From Histomonas meleagridis (lineage: Eukaryota > Parabasalia > Tritrichomonadida > Dientamoebidae), in the NCBI GenBank assembly GCA_020186115.1, contig WSYJ01000150.1, positions 1 to 42,500 on the forward strand: a stretch of DNA of 42,500 nt, read 5' to 3'. Below are positions 30,241 through 40,967 of this stretch, piece after piece. Numbering within the stretch: the first letter of the stretch is position 1; each line of letters begins with the position of its first letter. Position numbers and translations under genes: made by a program. Under the pieces are notes generated by a model. The model was not told the origin of the DNA. It saw nothing but the letters and a program-made list of their open reading frames with translations, and searched no databases.

Positions 30241-32721
30241 ATATTCATAATTCATAAAGAAACTTTACCATTACCTCAAATAAAAGAAATTACAAACAAG
30301 TATCAACAACAAACAATATTTTTATTATATGAATAAGAAGATAGGAACGAACCATCAGTAATCGAACCTTGGGGTGAAACTCAACTAGAAGAAGACCCAG
30401 ATATAGTTTATTTAGGTTTCAATGAACAACAGGAAGATTTAAAAAAAGAATTTGATGAAAACGAAGAATTATATTAATTAAATACAGAATTTACATATGA
30501 AACTTTTGAACCATATAAAAAAGAATTACCAATTGAAAATGATGACGATTTTATAAATCCTTATGAACCAACAAGAATTGAAAAACCAAAGCCAATTATA
30601 GACAAAGATGTACATGTTTTTGAAATTCCACTTAAACAAAAACGTATTTAAAAGAATCTGAAAAAAGTATGCCCATTATAGATGATAAATCGATCATTAT
30701 TTATCCTTCTGTTAATCCACCTCCTCCATCTTTAACACCACCTAAACATGGTCGTCCTAATAGATATCCTGTCCCTGATGACCCACCACCTTCACCTTTT
30801 TCATAACCTCCACCTCAAACACCTGATCCACCTTTTGTCCCTAATTATATAATTACTGCAAATGATTTTAGAAATAATTTTATAAATTTACGTCAATTTC
30901 TTCGTATTATTCCAGATAATTTTATTATAAAATTTAGAGGTTTTACAGACCCTCAACGTCATCAATTTTATGTCATTATTTTAGAACATATACAAAATCA
31001 CATTGGTAGAATTAGTATTGCACAACATTATTTTGTGAATCATAGAAGGATGAAGATTGGTCTCAAAAACCATGTTAATATGAATTTTATCGTAATATGT
31101 TAACAAGTTTTACTGAACCTGGAGGAGATATTGAAACAGATTATACTGAAATTTATGAAATTGAAGGTTCAGATGAAGATAATGCCTATATACCGTATTG
31201 GATTCATTTAACTGGTTTTGGGATGCAACTTGTATCAAATGCTAATCAAAATGTAGAGCACTTCTTTCCTTATTTAGTGTTTTTAAATATTTTTTTTTAT
31301 ACTATTATATATTATTTAAGGCGTTTACAAATATTTGAAACATTATTAGTAGATAATAAACAAGAAGAATTAAATGATTGCTGCTTTATTTATGCTTTAA
31401 AGCAATCTGAAATCGTGGAAGATGTTCTCGACAAAATGAGATGTCGGATATTAATTGAATATCAAATAGCATCAAAACTTGATTTCGTTTGTTATAAAAA
31501 TTCTGTATATGTTCAAATACATAAAGTATACAAGACAGTAGAATCAAATGGTAAACTTCGAATACTTCCAATAGTTTACCAAAAAAAAGGTCAAACTTTT
31601 GATTATATTGGTCCAAAATTAGAACAAGCAAAAGACAAAGTTCATTCATATTTATTTGAACAACATCACTTTATAAAAAAAATGATGTATTTTACTCTAA
31701 ATTATGTACAGCATTTCGATGAACCAAATTTGATTAATTACAGAAGTAAAAAATTATGCGATACATTACAATTAATTACTCCTTTAATGAATAAAAATTA
31801 ATTCACATCAATTACATATTCTTATTTTCCTTTATTACGTACAGATTTTTCAAATCAATGTTATAACGGGATGAATTATTCATTAGATCATAATCCCAAC
31901 ACTTGTGTTAGACGTTTTATTAGTAAGAAGAAGAAAGATAAATTTATTGATACAAATTTAATAAATTATTAAGATTTTGAGTCAGATGTTAAAGGTGTTA
32001 TCCATTAGTCATATTTATGTGTGGTTCACAAATATGATGGTAATGAAAAACAGGTTTTTAAAAACATCAACATCCCAAACTGTCGCATTGATGAAGCCAC
32101 TTTTAATATGTGGGAATATGCGATCTATTATTGTAGACAAGACGTAAGAATATAACGTGAAGGCTTTAATCGTTCTTGCTTAGGCTTTTAAGAATCATTC
32201 AATATTTCACTCTTTCATTATTTATCAATTTCATATTTAGCTAATGCAGTATTTACACAGAAAGTTTATTCAACAAACAATAATTTATTCCGAGTAGATG
32301 GGCACGTTAGACGCTTTATAGCCAGAGCAGTTTATGGTGGAAGATGCATGACTGCATATAATAAAAAATGGCACATCAAAGAAGAATTATGTGATTTTGA
32401 TGCCGTATCATTATACCCATCAGCAATGGCTCGAATAAATGTCATTAATGGTCCTCCAAAAGTAATTAAAGAAGAACAATTAAATTTAAACGATGATGAT
32501 AATATTACTGAAGACAACCCTGTTACTATGGTGGTTGATAAAATAACATTAGAAAATTTGATTCAATTTAGATTAGTCAGAGGTTTTTATTAAGATGAGA
32601 ATTATGATGATTCCACATTTCAAAATGTAATCAAAGATATATTCCGACAACGTTCAAGTATTAAGCATGTCAAAACGTATAATGAACGAAGTGATGTGCT
32701 TAGCATATGACATTGACTGTA

Positions 32722-33791
32722 TGTTGTGGAGGAAATTTTCCGTCAGGTCGAGTGACTTCACTTTTTGAATGCATAATTTTGGACTAACTAGAAAAATAAA
32801 ATATTTTGTTATAAATGAATTTTCATATCAATTTTCAGTTTTAATCGAAAATTAATTGAGGAATTTATTTCCATTTTGTGGATAGTTGTTTTTCCATTTT
32901 CTTCGACTTTCATGGATACTTCATCCCCAAGGAAATATTTTTATTAGCCCTATTTCTTTTTCCCTTAATAATTCCACAGCTTTATCGCCTACATTTTCAC
33001 CTCCATTGTCACACCAGACGATAGTGGGGCGACCGTTTAGTTCAATGAACTTTTTTGAACAATTTGAAATAGTTTTTGCATCTTTTGATGAAACAGCCTC
33101 AATCCCAACAATATCTCGAATAGTCATCTATTGCAGCATTAATGTACATTCCCTAAACTTTTTTCCAATAATGCACATCAACATGCCAGTAAGCATTAGG
33201 TACAGTAAATTGGTATCGGCATCTGGCGATAAACGGCTGCTTCGATTTTTTCGGTTGTACTCACTTTTCTTCATGATAAATTTCACGAATAGAATCATAA
33301 TGGAAGGGAATTGTTGTGTTTGACCCTCTGAAAATATAATACATTTTTGTTATTCCAATAATAATTCCTTTTTGTCTATATTCAAGCATGATATTTTTGA
33401 GTTTTTTTTCGTTAACACTAATTAAACTTCTTCCACGTCCTCGTGTAACATTGAGTCCTCTACTTTCTATTGTCCTATAAAATAAACCAATAGAAATATC
33501 GATAGCCTCGGATGAATTTTTGATTTTTACACTATTTCTGGTTTCTCTTATTGTTGTTGTACCGTTGTTAATGTCGCTTACTTTTGCTTCAAGCCATTTT
33601 TCGTCGATTTGTTCCAAAATAGTTGAGCTTTCCCAAGCACTCCCCTTCGAAACAAATGAACGGTCGACGGCGATACCACTTTTTCACCATGTGATTAAAA
33701 AAGTGGTATAGGCTACATCGGCACAAAGTAAGTCAAAATATTTCACAACTTAATTGGTCACTTGACCTAACGGAACATTTTCTTCATTATA
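32722..33791 (-). mobile_element. rve-integrase element inserted in the polymerase relic
   Basis: About 1.07 kb lies between two near-identical polymerase stretches, ATGACATTGACTGTA (32707-32721) and ATGACATTGGCTGTA (33792-33806), as expected for a target duplication of 13-15 bp. The ends are imperfect TIRs sharing TTCCGT(C/T)AGGTC(G/A)AGTGAC. An 11-bp hairpin stem lies at 33674-33684/33698-33708. Confidence 0.7.
32880..33617 (-). pseudogene. rve-type integrase/transposase, broken
   Basis: The N-terminal 118 codons (33261-33617) are helical and basic, with L-F-Y-R-T-I-E-S-R-G-L-N-V. Then, in shifted frames, the first catalytic region Y-W-H-V-D-V-H-Y...D-D-Y-S-R-Y-C-W (about 33110-33200). At 32921-33127 comes I-V-W-C-D-N-G-G-E-N-V, the second Asp region. 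The third acidic residue may be in the H-E-S-R-R-K-W-K stretch beyond the next break. The layout resembles eukaryotic IS3-like (IS3EU) or Ginger transposases; which one is not settled. Confidence 0.65.
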
Positions 33792-34518
33792 ATGACATTG
33801 GCTGTAAAATTTTTTATCAAGATACAGACTCAATGCATATAGTAAAATCGGATTTAAATATTCAAATTAGAAACAGCCTTCGAGGCAAAATATAATAGAA
33901 AACTAATAGGTAATGATTTAGGGCAATTTCATTCTGATTTTACTAGTGATGATGGTAGAAGCGATGTCAACTGAGCAGTTGAAAGCTACTTCATCATAAA
34001 GAAAACCTATATCGATAAATTATTATACAATGATGGTGATATAGGTTTTATGTCTTAAACAAAAGGTATACCTACCGATACTAGATATATACATGCACAT
34101 CTTGATTATGATAATGATATTATGAAATTGTATCGTTTATTATATGAAGGCAACAAAATAGAATTTAATCTATTATTAGCTACAACCAAATTTAAACTAA
34201 ATCCTAATCAAACTATCACTAATATCAAAAAGTTTCCGATAACTTTAATAACCACATATGATACAGGAGATGTTAACGACTATTTTAAATAAGATAAAAG
34301 TGCAATCGTTATTTTGTATCGTTCTTCTGAATTTTTTGTTCTGAATGTACAGTCCTATCGTCATACAAAAGGTGTAAAGTGTCGAAATGCTAAACGGTTT
34401 TTGAGCGTAACTTTGAAAATTAATGGTGAATATTTTATATCTCTCAAAGTCAGGCCACGTAAGATTATATCAAAATTGTATGCATTCAATTGACTTCAGT
34501 GAATAACATGCAAAGGAA

Positions 34519-34927
34519 GGTAGGTATATAATGCGGTCGGGACTGATCACGAGGACCCTAGGGGCCCCGCCGGGTTATCGGCCTCCGGAATTGCCCTTCG
34601 GACCCGTAGGCCTCCGATTCCTCCAATCCCCCGAGTGTGCTCGCTCCGCTCGCTACAAAAATCAAAATGATTTTTGTGAGCCATACAATTCGTCTGAAAA
34701 TTTGAATGCGCATTCAATTTTGAGAGAACACGAAACTTTTTGATAGGAACGATAGCACTTTTAGCACCACTTTTCGCATAAACCTATCAAAAACCTCACA
34801 TAACCAACACGAATTGTCCCCGGTTATCTTTGGTCGGACATTTATCCTATTCAATTTATCTTTGCCAGGAGGTTAATTGTCAAAAAAAGCGACGAATATT
34901 TTTTGAATGCATGGCAAACTTTATTTT
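34519..34927. repeat. Left TIR of Maverick copy 2
   Basis: Nearly identical to 5700-6147 except for the GC-rich part. One arm of the 37-bp hairpin (GAGGACCCTAGGGGCCCCG) is followed by a gap and a shortened second palindrome. Confidence 0.9.
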
Positions 34928-34971
34928 AAATAGTAAATAACTGTTATAAATTATCACTTCATTTTTTCTTC

Positions 34972-35439
34972 ATGTATGCGAATATTTTTTCCATTGATCA
35001 AATTGCAGACAATATCAAAAATAAGGATCTTGATGCTATTGATGTTGCAATATTCTTTGATCCTAAATATAATAAAATGGGAAATTACAACAATTTTATT
35101 ATCAATCCAATTGGGATGATAATAAAACATAGTAATTCTTCCGATTTATATTTTATTCAAAGAGAAATAATAGAATTCTTTGACAATCCAATACTAATAT
35201 CAATTCCAATTACTGAAAATAAGAAACCACCTATAAATCAAAATGTTCATTATTTAGAAATAGACTTATTTCCATTGAAATGTAAATTTGGACGATGGTA
35301 TGCGTCATATATCTATGAGTCATATAATGATGAAATTAATCGTACATTATTAGATAATGTAATCGTTAATAGTCAACATAAAGACAAAACTCATCAATCT
35401 GCTTTTGATTTAAAGCAGGATCTTTTCAAGAGTGCCTAA
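34972..35439 (+). CDS. Conserved Maverick protein, 155 residues, unknown
   Basis: Intact version of the gene broken at 6207-6669. Starts M-Y-A-N-I-F-S-I-D-Q-I-A-D-N-I. It contains A-I-F-F-D-P-K-Y-N-K, L-Y-F-I-Q-R-E-I-I-E-F-F and F-G-R-W-Y-A-S-Y. The TCATTTTTTC initiator-like motif is a few bases before the ATG. It is the first gene after the TIR. No known family recognised. Confidence 0.75.
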   Translation: MYANIFSIDQIADNIKNKDLDAIDVAIFFDPKYNKMGNYNNFIINPIGMIIKHSNSSDLYFIQREIIEFFDNPILISIPITENKKPPINQNVHYLEIDLFPLKCKFGRWYASYIYESYNDEINRTLLDNVIVNSQHKDKTHQSAFDLKQDLFKSA

Positions 35440-35469
35440 AAATAAAAAAAAATGATTTAATTTTTTTAT

Positions 35470-35700
35470 TTATTTTGATTCTATAAAAAAACTAGAAGGT
35501 GATGAATATATTCTACTATTTTGTCTTTCAATTGGATAATTTGATAATTTTTCAAAATAAATTGAATTACTAATAGTTAGTTTTGGTAACTTTATATACT
35601 GGATAGATGGATCTATTAACTCAGTTTCTTTCTCTATCGTTGATGAATTTGATGTCTCATCGTCATAATAAGTCTTGATCACCTTCGTGCTACTAGACAT
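35470..35700 (-). CDS. Small Maverick protein, 76 residues, unknown
   Basis: Counterpart of 6713-6931. Identical up to the last few codons, where one extra base in an A-run gives an F-I-E-S-K ending in place of an immediate stop. Start M-S-S-S-T-K chosen from the adjacent initiator-like motif. Confidence 0.65.
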   Translation of the reverse strand: MSSSTKVIKTYYDDETSNSSTIEKETELIDPSIQYIKLPKLTISNSIYFEKLSNYPIERQNSRIYSSPSSFFIESK

Positions 35701-35833
35701 TAATAAAAATGAAAATTTTATTAAATTATAATGAATTTTTGAAACTAAACTATGACAAATGGGACACAGGTGTTCTTTAAGGACGCCTGGGATTTGGAAT
35801 AGTTTCAAAACAATATATATAAATAATATTTTA

Positions 35834-36103
35834 TTATTTCTTTTGTCCAACTAGCGCATTTGCTACACCATCTATAACAGGTGAGAATTTATCTGCTATT
35901 TTAATTCCTTTTGCAATAGCACCTGCATGTCCAGGTAAATTTTCAATTCCAGGTATTTTACCTACTGTATTTACAACAGGTTTAGCTACTTTATTCCATA
36001 CATTACCAATAAATCTTCCAACTGGTTTAATAATTTTATCTCTGAAGTAAGCACCTGCTTTTTTAAATTCATTTTTAATTTTGTTCCAAAAACCCCAAGC
36101 CAT
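35834..36103 (-). CDS. Small W-N-K protein, possible minor virion protein
   Basis: 89 residues, M-A-W-G-F-W-N-K-I-K, identical in length and nearly in sequence to 7065-7334. Its survival in both copies supports a real gene. See that entry for the tentative role. Confidence 0.75.
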   Translation of the reverse strand: MAWGFWNKIKNEFKKAGAYFRDKIIKPVGRFIGNVWNKVAKPVVNTVGKIPGIENLPGHAGAIAKGIKIADKFSPVIDGVANALVGQKK

Positions 36104-36137
36104 AAATAATAATAAAAATAAAATATTAATTCTTTTT

Positions 36138-36410
36138 TTATTGATAAAATATAGGATGGATCTTGTCATTTGCTTCATTTCCTATATTTTTAAATAATGG
36201 AATTATTTTATCACCGGTTTCAAATATTTTATCCACAGGTAACTTTTTAAAAGGTCTTATTTTTTTAATGTCTTCTTTATGTTGTTTAGCAAATTCATAA
36301 CCTTTCACAATATGTGGACTAATTTTTTTAAATCCTTCTTTCATTTTTTTAAGTAAAGGTCCTATTTTCTTTATTCCGTTTTTAAATTTGTTCCACAAAC
36401 CCCACGCCAT
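36138..36410 (-). CDS. Second W-N-K small protein, intact
   Basis: 90 residues from the ATG at 36410, M-A-W-G-L-W-N-K-F-K. This is the open version of the nonsense-mutated gene at 7369-7653. Lysine-rich helical body: K-K-M-K-E-G-F-K-K-I-S, then D-I-K-K-I-R-P-F-K-K-L-P. It shares its leader and first ten codons with the next gene on the strand. Confidence 0.75.
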   Translation of the reverse strand: MAWGLWNKFKNGIKKIGPLLKKMKEGFKKISPHIVKGYEFAKQHKEDIKKIRPFKKLPVDKIFETGDKIIPLFKNIGNEANDKIHPIFYQ

Positions 36411-36430
36411 AAATAATAATAAAAATAAAT

Positions 36431-36662
36431 TCATTGTTTTATTAAATCCTGTGATATTAACTTATTCCTAACTTTTTCTTTTACATCTTTAGATATTATT
36501 TTATCATTATATTTATATGGTAGAATTCTATTTTTATTACCTAAATTCTTTTCATGTTCTAACCATTTTTTCACATTTTTGTTGAATTTTTCTTGTTGTT
36601 CTTTACTTAACTGAAATTTGCTCAAACCTTTTTTTAATTTTATTCCAAAAACCCCAACCCAT
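36431..36662 (-). pseudogene. Third W-N-K small protein, frameshifted
   Basis: The start M-G-W-G-F-W-N-K-I-K at 36662 is followed by an extra base in a T-run (about 36629-36636), which throws the rest out of frame; the remainder (36431-36625) matches the protein at 7674-7904. Confidence 0.7.
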
Positions 36663-36697
36663 TTAAAAATAATGAAAAATATTTTTCATTTTTATTA

Positions 36698-37244
36698 ATG
36701 TATTATAATAATACGCAATCTAAAAATGAACAAGATGATCAAGGTAATGTTGGAGCTTATTTTGATCGTCTTAAAGATTTAATTGCTAAAAATGATGGTA
36801 CTCGTTCTTTTATTTTAAGAACTGAAGATTGTCATGATCAAAATGCACCTTTTAATCAATCACAAGAAACTAGATTAAGAATTACTCATGGTGATCATAT
36901 GGTTTCACAAATAACTGAAGGTTTTATTAATTTTAAAACTTAGAATAACTGTACAATTATCAAAAGCTATTTCATCTAGTAATTTGACAGATCCTGAGAA
37001 TTTAGCTAAAATATTTATAGGTTTTAAGAGTTCTAATCAATTATTAGATCAATGACAAATTATGTCTAATAATATTTCTACTGGTTATCAACAAAATGAA
37101 TGTTGTCGTGAAGGTTATTGTTATTCTACAATTAAACCCTATGCTGAAAAGAAAACTAGAAAATATACACATTCTTTATATGAAAATGTTTCAGAATATT
37201 CACAATCTGTTTGTGGTACTTATGTTGATTCAAAAACATCATAA
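36698..37244 (+). pseudogene. Capsid gene remnant, 3' two-thirds deleted
   Basis: The first 180 or so codons match 7940-8475. An extra A near 36937 shifts the frame, and the TGA shared with copy 1 is at 37053-37055. At about 37230 the match stops in mid-gene (T-Y-V-D) and unrelated sequence follows. This copy cannot make capsid protein. Confidence 0.85.
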
Positions 37245-37307
37245 TAGTATCAAATAAATCATTATATTTGAATAGTTTATATTAGGGTATTCTAAATTCA
37301 TTTGACA

Positions 37308-37532
37308 ATGGAACAAGAGTACCCGGTCCAATGCATCCTTGACCACTACTTCCGTAAGGAAGGCGACGACGAAGTCCTCTACTTCGTGTTGCAGTGGGAG
37401 GAAGGGTCGATCACGGCGGAACCCTCAAATTGCCTTACCAATTGCCGTGATCTGATCAAAGATTACTTAATTGACCTAATCATGAAGGACAAATTTGATG
37501 AAGTATTAGGAATCCTTCAATACATTGAGTAA
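37308..37532 (+). CDS. Free-standing chromodomain-like protein, second type
   Basis: 74 residues from the ATG at 37308, M-E-Q-E-Y-P-V-Q-C-I-L-D. The chromodomain pattern is E-Y-x-V-x-x-I-L-D, then L-Y-F-V-L-Q-W-E-E-G-S (strand with cage Trp), A-E-P-S-N-C-L, and R-D-L-I-K-D-Y-L. The TWEP Trp is replaced. It occupies the site where capsid sequence is missing, on the opposite strand to the related gene of copy 1, with only weak identity to it apart from E-Y-P-V-Q. The DNA is clearly richer in G+C than the flanking genes, which points to a separate origin, perhaps a captured host gene. Confidence 0.65.
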   Translation: MEQEYPVQCILDHYFRKEGDDEVLYFVLQWEEGSITAEPSNCLTNCRDLIKDYLIDLIMKDKFDEVLGILQYIE

Positions 37533-38192
37533 ACGACTCCAACATCATTTTTTTTCATTGTTTTGTGTCTAAAAAATGAGTTTGATCTTTGCATCTTCAT
37601 TTTCATCCGGAAGATACCGATCAATAAACTATTCAATCAAGGGGTACTCCTTGGTAAACTATTCAATTTCACACCCCACTCGTACTCTAGACAACATTTA
37701 AATAGTGAAGTGATGTAAACCATTCAATTTATTTCAATGGTTTATGATAAAAGTAATTTTTGAATAGTACGATAGATGAACGTTAAAGAAAAAAATGCCA
37801 AAATGACTGTAAGATCCAAAGTTACGATCATAGTTTTTGTCAAAATATACGATCATAAAATTGAATAGCGATAATGTTGTTTTCTGAGAGTTTTGATCAC
37901 AATGACTTTTTAACCTGAATAAAGACTGTACTATCAAATATTTTTTCGTTTAAATAGTTTACTGATCGTATCCCATGATCTCGAAAATTAATTTATATCT
38001 TAAGTTAGTACATAACTGTAAAAATCGAATCTATCGTTTATTCAAAAGTGTGAAAATACGATCGAAATCAATTCATTTTTTTAACACTGATCCCCTGTCC
38101 ATAAAAAATTACATAAAAATCATTATACATTTATTCATTCAAATGTGTCACCTTTCGAACGTTAAAAAATATTAATGACATTAAGTTTTTAT
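37533..38192. other. Noncoding, right half conserved with copy 1
   Basis: 37533-37840 is unique to this copy and holds no gene; it contains a direct repeat of AAACTATTCAAT. 37848-38190 is almost identical to 9988-10330. Confidence 0.55.
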
Positions 38193-38585
38193 TTATAAAA
38201 CATTTTGAGATTGTTCATTTTGATTTTGAGGCATTATTGAGTTAGCATAATTTTGTAAAACATTTAATTTATTTACATAAGCATTATATTTATTAAAATC
38301 ATCATTAAATATTTGATTTAATAATTCCATTTTAGATATTTGATAAGCTTGATCTAATTGTTCAGGTGTTATATTTTGTAAAGGATTCTTTATAGTAGGA
38401 TGATATTTTTCATCTATAAATTTATAAATTTGTTTTCTTAATAAATTATGATATTTATTATACACAGTTACAGTTAATGTTATTACATTTTTATTTTTTA
38501 CAATAGAAAACGAAGGTTTAATATTTATAGCACTAAAATCACAATCTTTAAATTCTTGTGCAAAGCACGTATAAAGAGATTCCAT
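38193..38585 (-). CDS. Conserved Maverick protein, 130 residues, unknown
   Basis: Counterpart of 10334-10726, open along its full length, with a few substitutions concentrated at the C-terminal end (N-K-Y-N-A-Y-V-N-K-L-N). Divergent from the ATPase gene. Confidence 0.8.
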   Translation of the reverse strand: MESLYTCFAQEFKDCDFSAINIKPSFSIVKNKNVITLTVTVYNKYHNLLRKQIYKFIDEKYHPTIKNPLQNITPEQLDQAYQISKMELLNQIFNDDFNKYNAYVNKLNVLQNYANSIMPQNQNEQSQNVL

Positions 38586-38624
38586 TAATAATAATGAATT
38601 GATTTTATAAAATTATTTTATTTT

Positions 38625-39426
38625 ATGGAAAACGATATTAATATTGATGCCTTAGATAATATGATTGATTATTGTTTATATAAAAATAAACCTAAATTAA
38701 ATGAAGAATTAATAAGTGAAATTCATCCAGAAGTGAATGTACCTTATAATTCTTTAAATATAGCAGTAGGTAGACAAAGAAGTGGGAAAACTCAATGTAT
38801 AATTAGAGAAATTATTAAAATTAGTAATATTAGTCCTAGAACTCATTTATTAATTTATATTAATAAAAATGGATTAGAAAAATGATCCTACATTTGAATC
38901 ATTAAAACCTTTAATAAAGATTCCAATTTTATATGTAGCTGAAAATCAAGCAGAAGATATAGTTAAAGATATATTAAAATGGAAACAATTTTATAATGAA
39001 ATTAAAAATAATCATTGGGAAAATAAAATAGTAGATAATCAAATATCTGAATTATTTGAAAAATTATATATTAATAATTTTAATAATTTAACTTTACATA
39101 CTATAATATTTTTTGAAGATTGTGCTAATAGTCCTTTATTTAAAAAACCTACTAATTATTTTAATCAATTATTTACTAAATTAGCTCATATTCAATGTTC
39201 TGTATTTTTCGCTGTACAATTTTGGAAATCTTTACCTGCTGAAGTTAAAGCTAATGTAAGTACTATATTTATATTTCCTAATTTCTCTAAACAACAATTA
39301 AGTTATATGATAGCTCAAATACCATTGCCTTATACTAAAGATCGAATTTATTCAGTTTATCAAAAACTGACAGAACATCAAAAAATAATCGTCGACGTGA
39401 ATAATCAAAAAATAAAAATTGAATAA
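38625..39426 (+). pseudogene. Packaging ATPase, frameshifted
   Basis: Same gene as 10766-11567. The P-loop G-R-Q-R-S-G-K-T-Q is kept. An extra A at about 38877-38882 creates a stop after G-L-E-K. The A-run that breaks copy 1 is in frame here, and T-I-I-F-F-E-D-C follows. Each copy is thus broken at a different place. Confidence 0.85.
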
Positions 39427-39457
39427 AAAATGAAAAATTAAAATTCATTTTTTTTTA

Positions 39458-39970
39458 ATGTTAAAAGGCCAACAGGGTATAGATAATGAAATAGCTACTT
39501 ATCTCAATGTTCTTGGTATTGATATGACTGCTGCTAAAGAAAACTTAAAACAATGGAGAAATAATCAATCCAATAAAACTATAAATGATCTTAATAATCA
39601 AATAAAAATATGGCGAACATTAAAAACAACCAATATAGATGAGAATACTTTATGGGACAATATATTGACGTATTTACAAAATATTCAACATCCATTTTTT
39701 TTTTTTTTTTTTGCATTTCATCCAGAAGTACAAAAGGATGATGCTTTGGAAGAAACAGAATATGAAGATCATTTTTCATCAGTGCAGCCAACAATAACAA
39801 ACGACGACATTAAACCAATTTTGTCTATTGAAAATCCACCATTGGGTTATGAAAAAAGTGGACGGAAAATATCAAAAAAAGATAAACAAATACCAAAAGT
39901 TTACCACCACCTCCAAGACCTCATGAATATCAAATTAGAACTCATGATGGTAAAATGTATGATTTTATAG
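39458..39970 (+). CDS. Maverick protein J, copy 2
   Basis: Matches 11599-12024 except that codons for E-D-L-A near residue 80 are replaced by Phe codons in an 18-T run (39695-39712), and that an extra A shifts the last part into a different frame overlapping K. The true end is uncertain. See the entry at 11599. Confidence 0.55.
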   Translation: MLKGQQGIDNEIATYLNVLGIDMTAAKENLKQWRNNQSNKTINDLNNQIKIWRTLKTTNIDENTLWDNILTYLQNIQHPFFFFFFAFHPEVQKDDALEETEYEDHFSSVQPTITNDDIKPILSIENPPLGYEKSGRKISKKDKQIPKVYHHLQDLMNIKLELMMVKCMIL

Positions 39971-40929
39971 AAGATAAGAATAAATATAAATATACTGGAG
40001 GAAGTAATGTTATATTGGATGAAAATATGGATACATTAGCACATCTCTTTCTTGATTTAAAGAAAGATGTAAAAAAAATTAGAGAGCTTCAAACAATAGA
40101 AGGAGCAAGAGCATTAGTTAAAAGACATAATAAAGATAAAAAGGATCCAAGATATCATTGGTCTGCAATTGAAGAAGATATAAATAAGGATGGTATTCCA
40201 GATGTTATAGTTGCAGATCAACATAAAAGAGCAAAATTTGTAAATGGATGGACGGTTAAACAACATGACCCCTATGAAAGTCAATATATAAGATTTTTAC
40301 AACAAAAATATGGTAGTCCACAAAATAGAAAACTTTTGAGAGCAAAAGATCAACATATAGAGGATTTCGATGAATTTATTAATAAATATATAAGAAAAGT
40401 TTCATATGATGATAATAAGCCATTTGATGATCCTAGGGTAGAACCTACCCCAGAAGGTAGACAAATTATGGATACTGTTGATAAATTTAATTTAAAGTAT
40501 TATCAAGATACAGGTGTTAGAGATGTTTATAAAACACACAAACCAAGAAGGAGAACAGCAAATCAAGTGTTTACTAGATATGTTATTAAGCCAATTTATA
40601 ATGATTATCTTAAAGATTATCAAAAGAATAATGCTAATGATGAACAACTTCCTGTAAAGTTAGCTATGATTAAAGGAATGTTTCCAATACTTAGTGTATC
40701 TGCTAAATTTTATAATGACATTATAAAAACAAGAATGAATAAGATATTGGCAGGTCAAAATATTAAAGATGAGAAAACAGCTAAGAAATATATTAGAGAA
40801 GATACAGGAGAAAATTATTGGACAAGCGCTTCAAAGCAAGCAGTTTCTGAAATTTTACTAGATAAGAATAAATTTGCAGATGTTAAAACATCATTATATG
40901 GATATATTAACAGTAATCGTGGTTTCTAA
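39955..40929 (+). CDS. Maverick protein K, 324 residues, unknown
   Basis: Full-length version of the truncated gene at 12094. Starts M-Y-D-F-I-E-D-K-N-K. D-I-N-K-D-G-I-P-D-V-I-V-A-D at about residues 75-88 resembles a D-x-N-x-D-G metal loop and is followed by F-V-N-G-W-T-V-K-Q-H-D-P-Y. The C-terminal half is Lys- and Tyr-rich and helical (R-R-R-T-A-N-Q-V-F, then A-K-K-Y-I-R-E-D). A possible structural or DNA-associated virion protein by position only. The frame is also open upstream for some codons (P-P-P-P-R-P-H-E-Y), so J and K may be fused in an intact element. Confidence 0.75.
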   Translation: MYDFIEDKNKYKYTGGSNVILDENMDTLAHLFLDLKKDVKKIRELQTIEGARALVKRHNKDKKDPRYHWSAIEEDINKDGIPDVIVADQHKRAKFVNGWTVKQHDPYESQYIRFLQQKYGSPQNRKLLRAKDQHIEDFDEFINKYIRKVSYDDNKPFDDPRVEPTPEGRQIMDTVDKFNLKYYQDTGVRDVYKTHKPRRRTANQVFTRYVIKPIYNDYLKDYQKNNANDEQLPVKLAMIKGMFPILSVSAKFYNDIIKTRMNKILAGQNIKDEKTAKKYIREDTGENYWTSASKQAVSEILLDKNKFADVKTSLYGYINSNRGF

Positions 40930-40967
40930 ATAAAGAAAATTTTTTTTTTTAAAATCATTATTTTTTT

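Larger units (their letters stand above)
30240..34480 (+). pseudogene. Maverick protein-primed family-B DNA polymerase, decayed and interrupted
   Basis: Fragments run in order along the plus strand. There is an acidic N-terminal part (30300-30640) and a Pro-rich linker (about 30710-30840). A 234-codon open frame lies at 31097-31801. An exonuclease-like Y-Y-C-R-Q-D-V-R follows at about 32125-32150, then polymerase motif A D-F-D-A-V-S-L-Y-P-S (32393-32425). A foreign insert sits at 32722-33791. Motif C, Y-Q-D-T-D-S, is at 33815-33832, then G-N-D-L-G-Q-F-H-S-D-F and a C-terminal part to about 34480. The distance between motifs A and C is normal once the insert is set aside. There are many stops: not functional. 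It lies 40 bp from the left end of copy 2. Confidence 0.85.

Noticed and set aside
37734-38175. Open frames in the conserved noncoding block of copy 2
   Set aside because: Not preserved as frames in copy 1 despite near-identical DNA.
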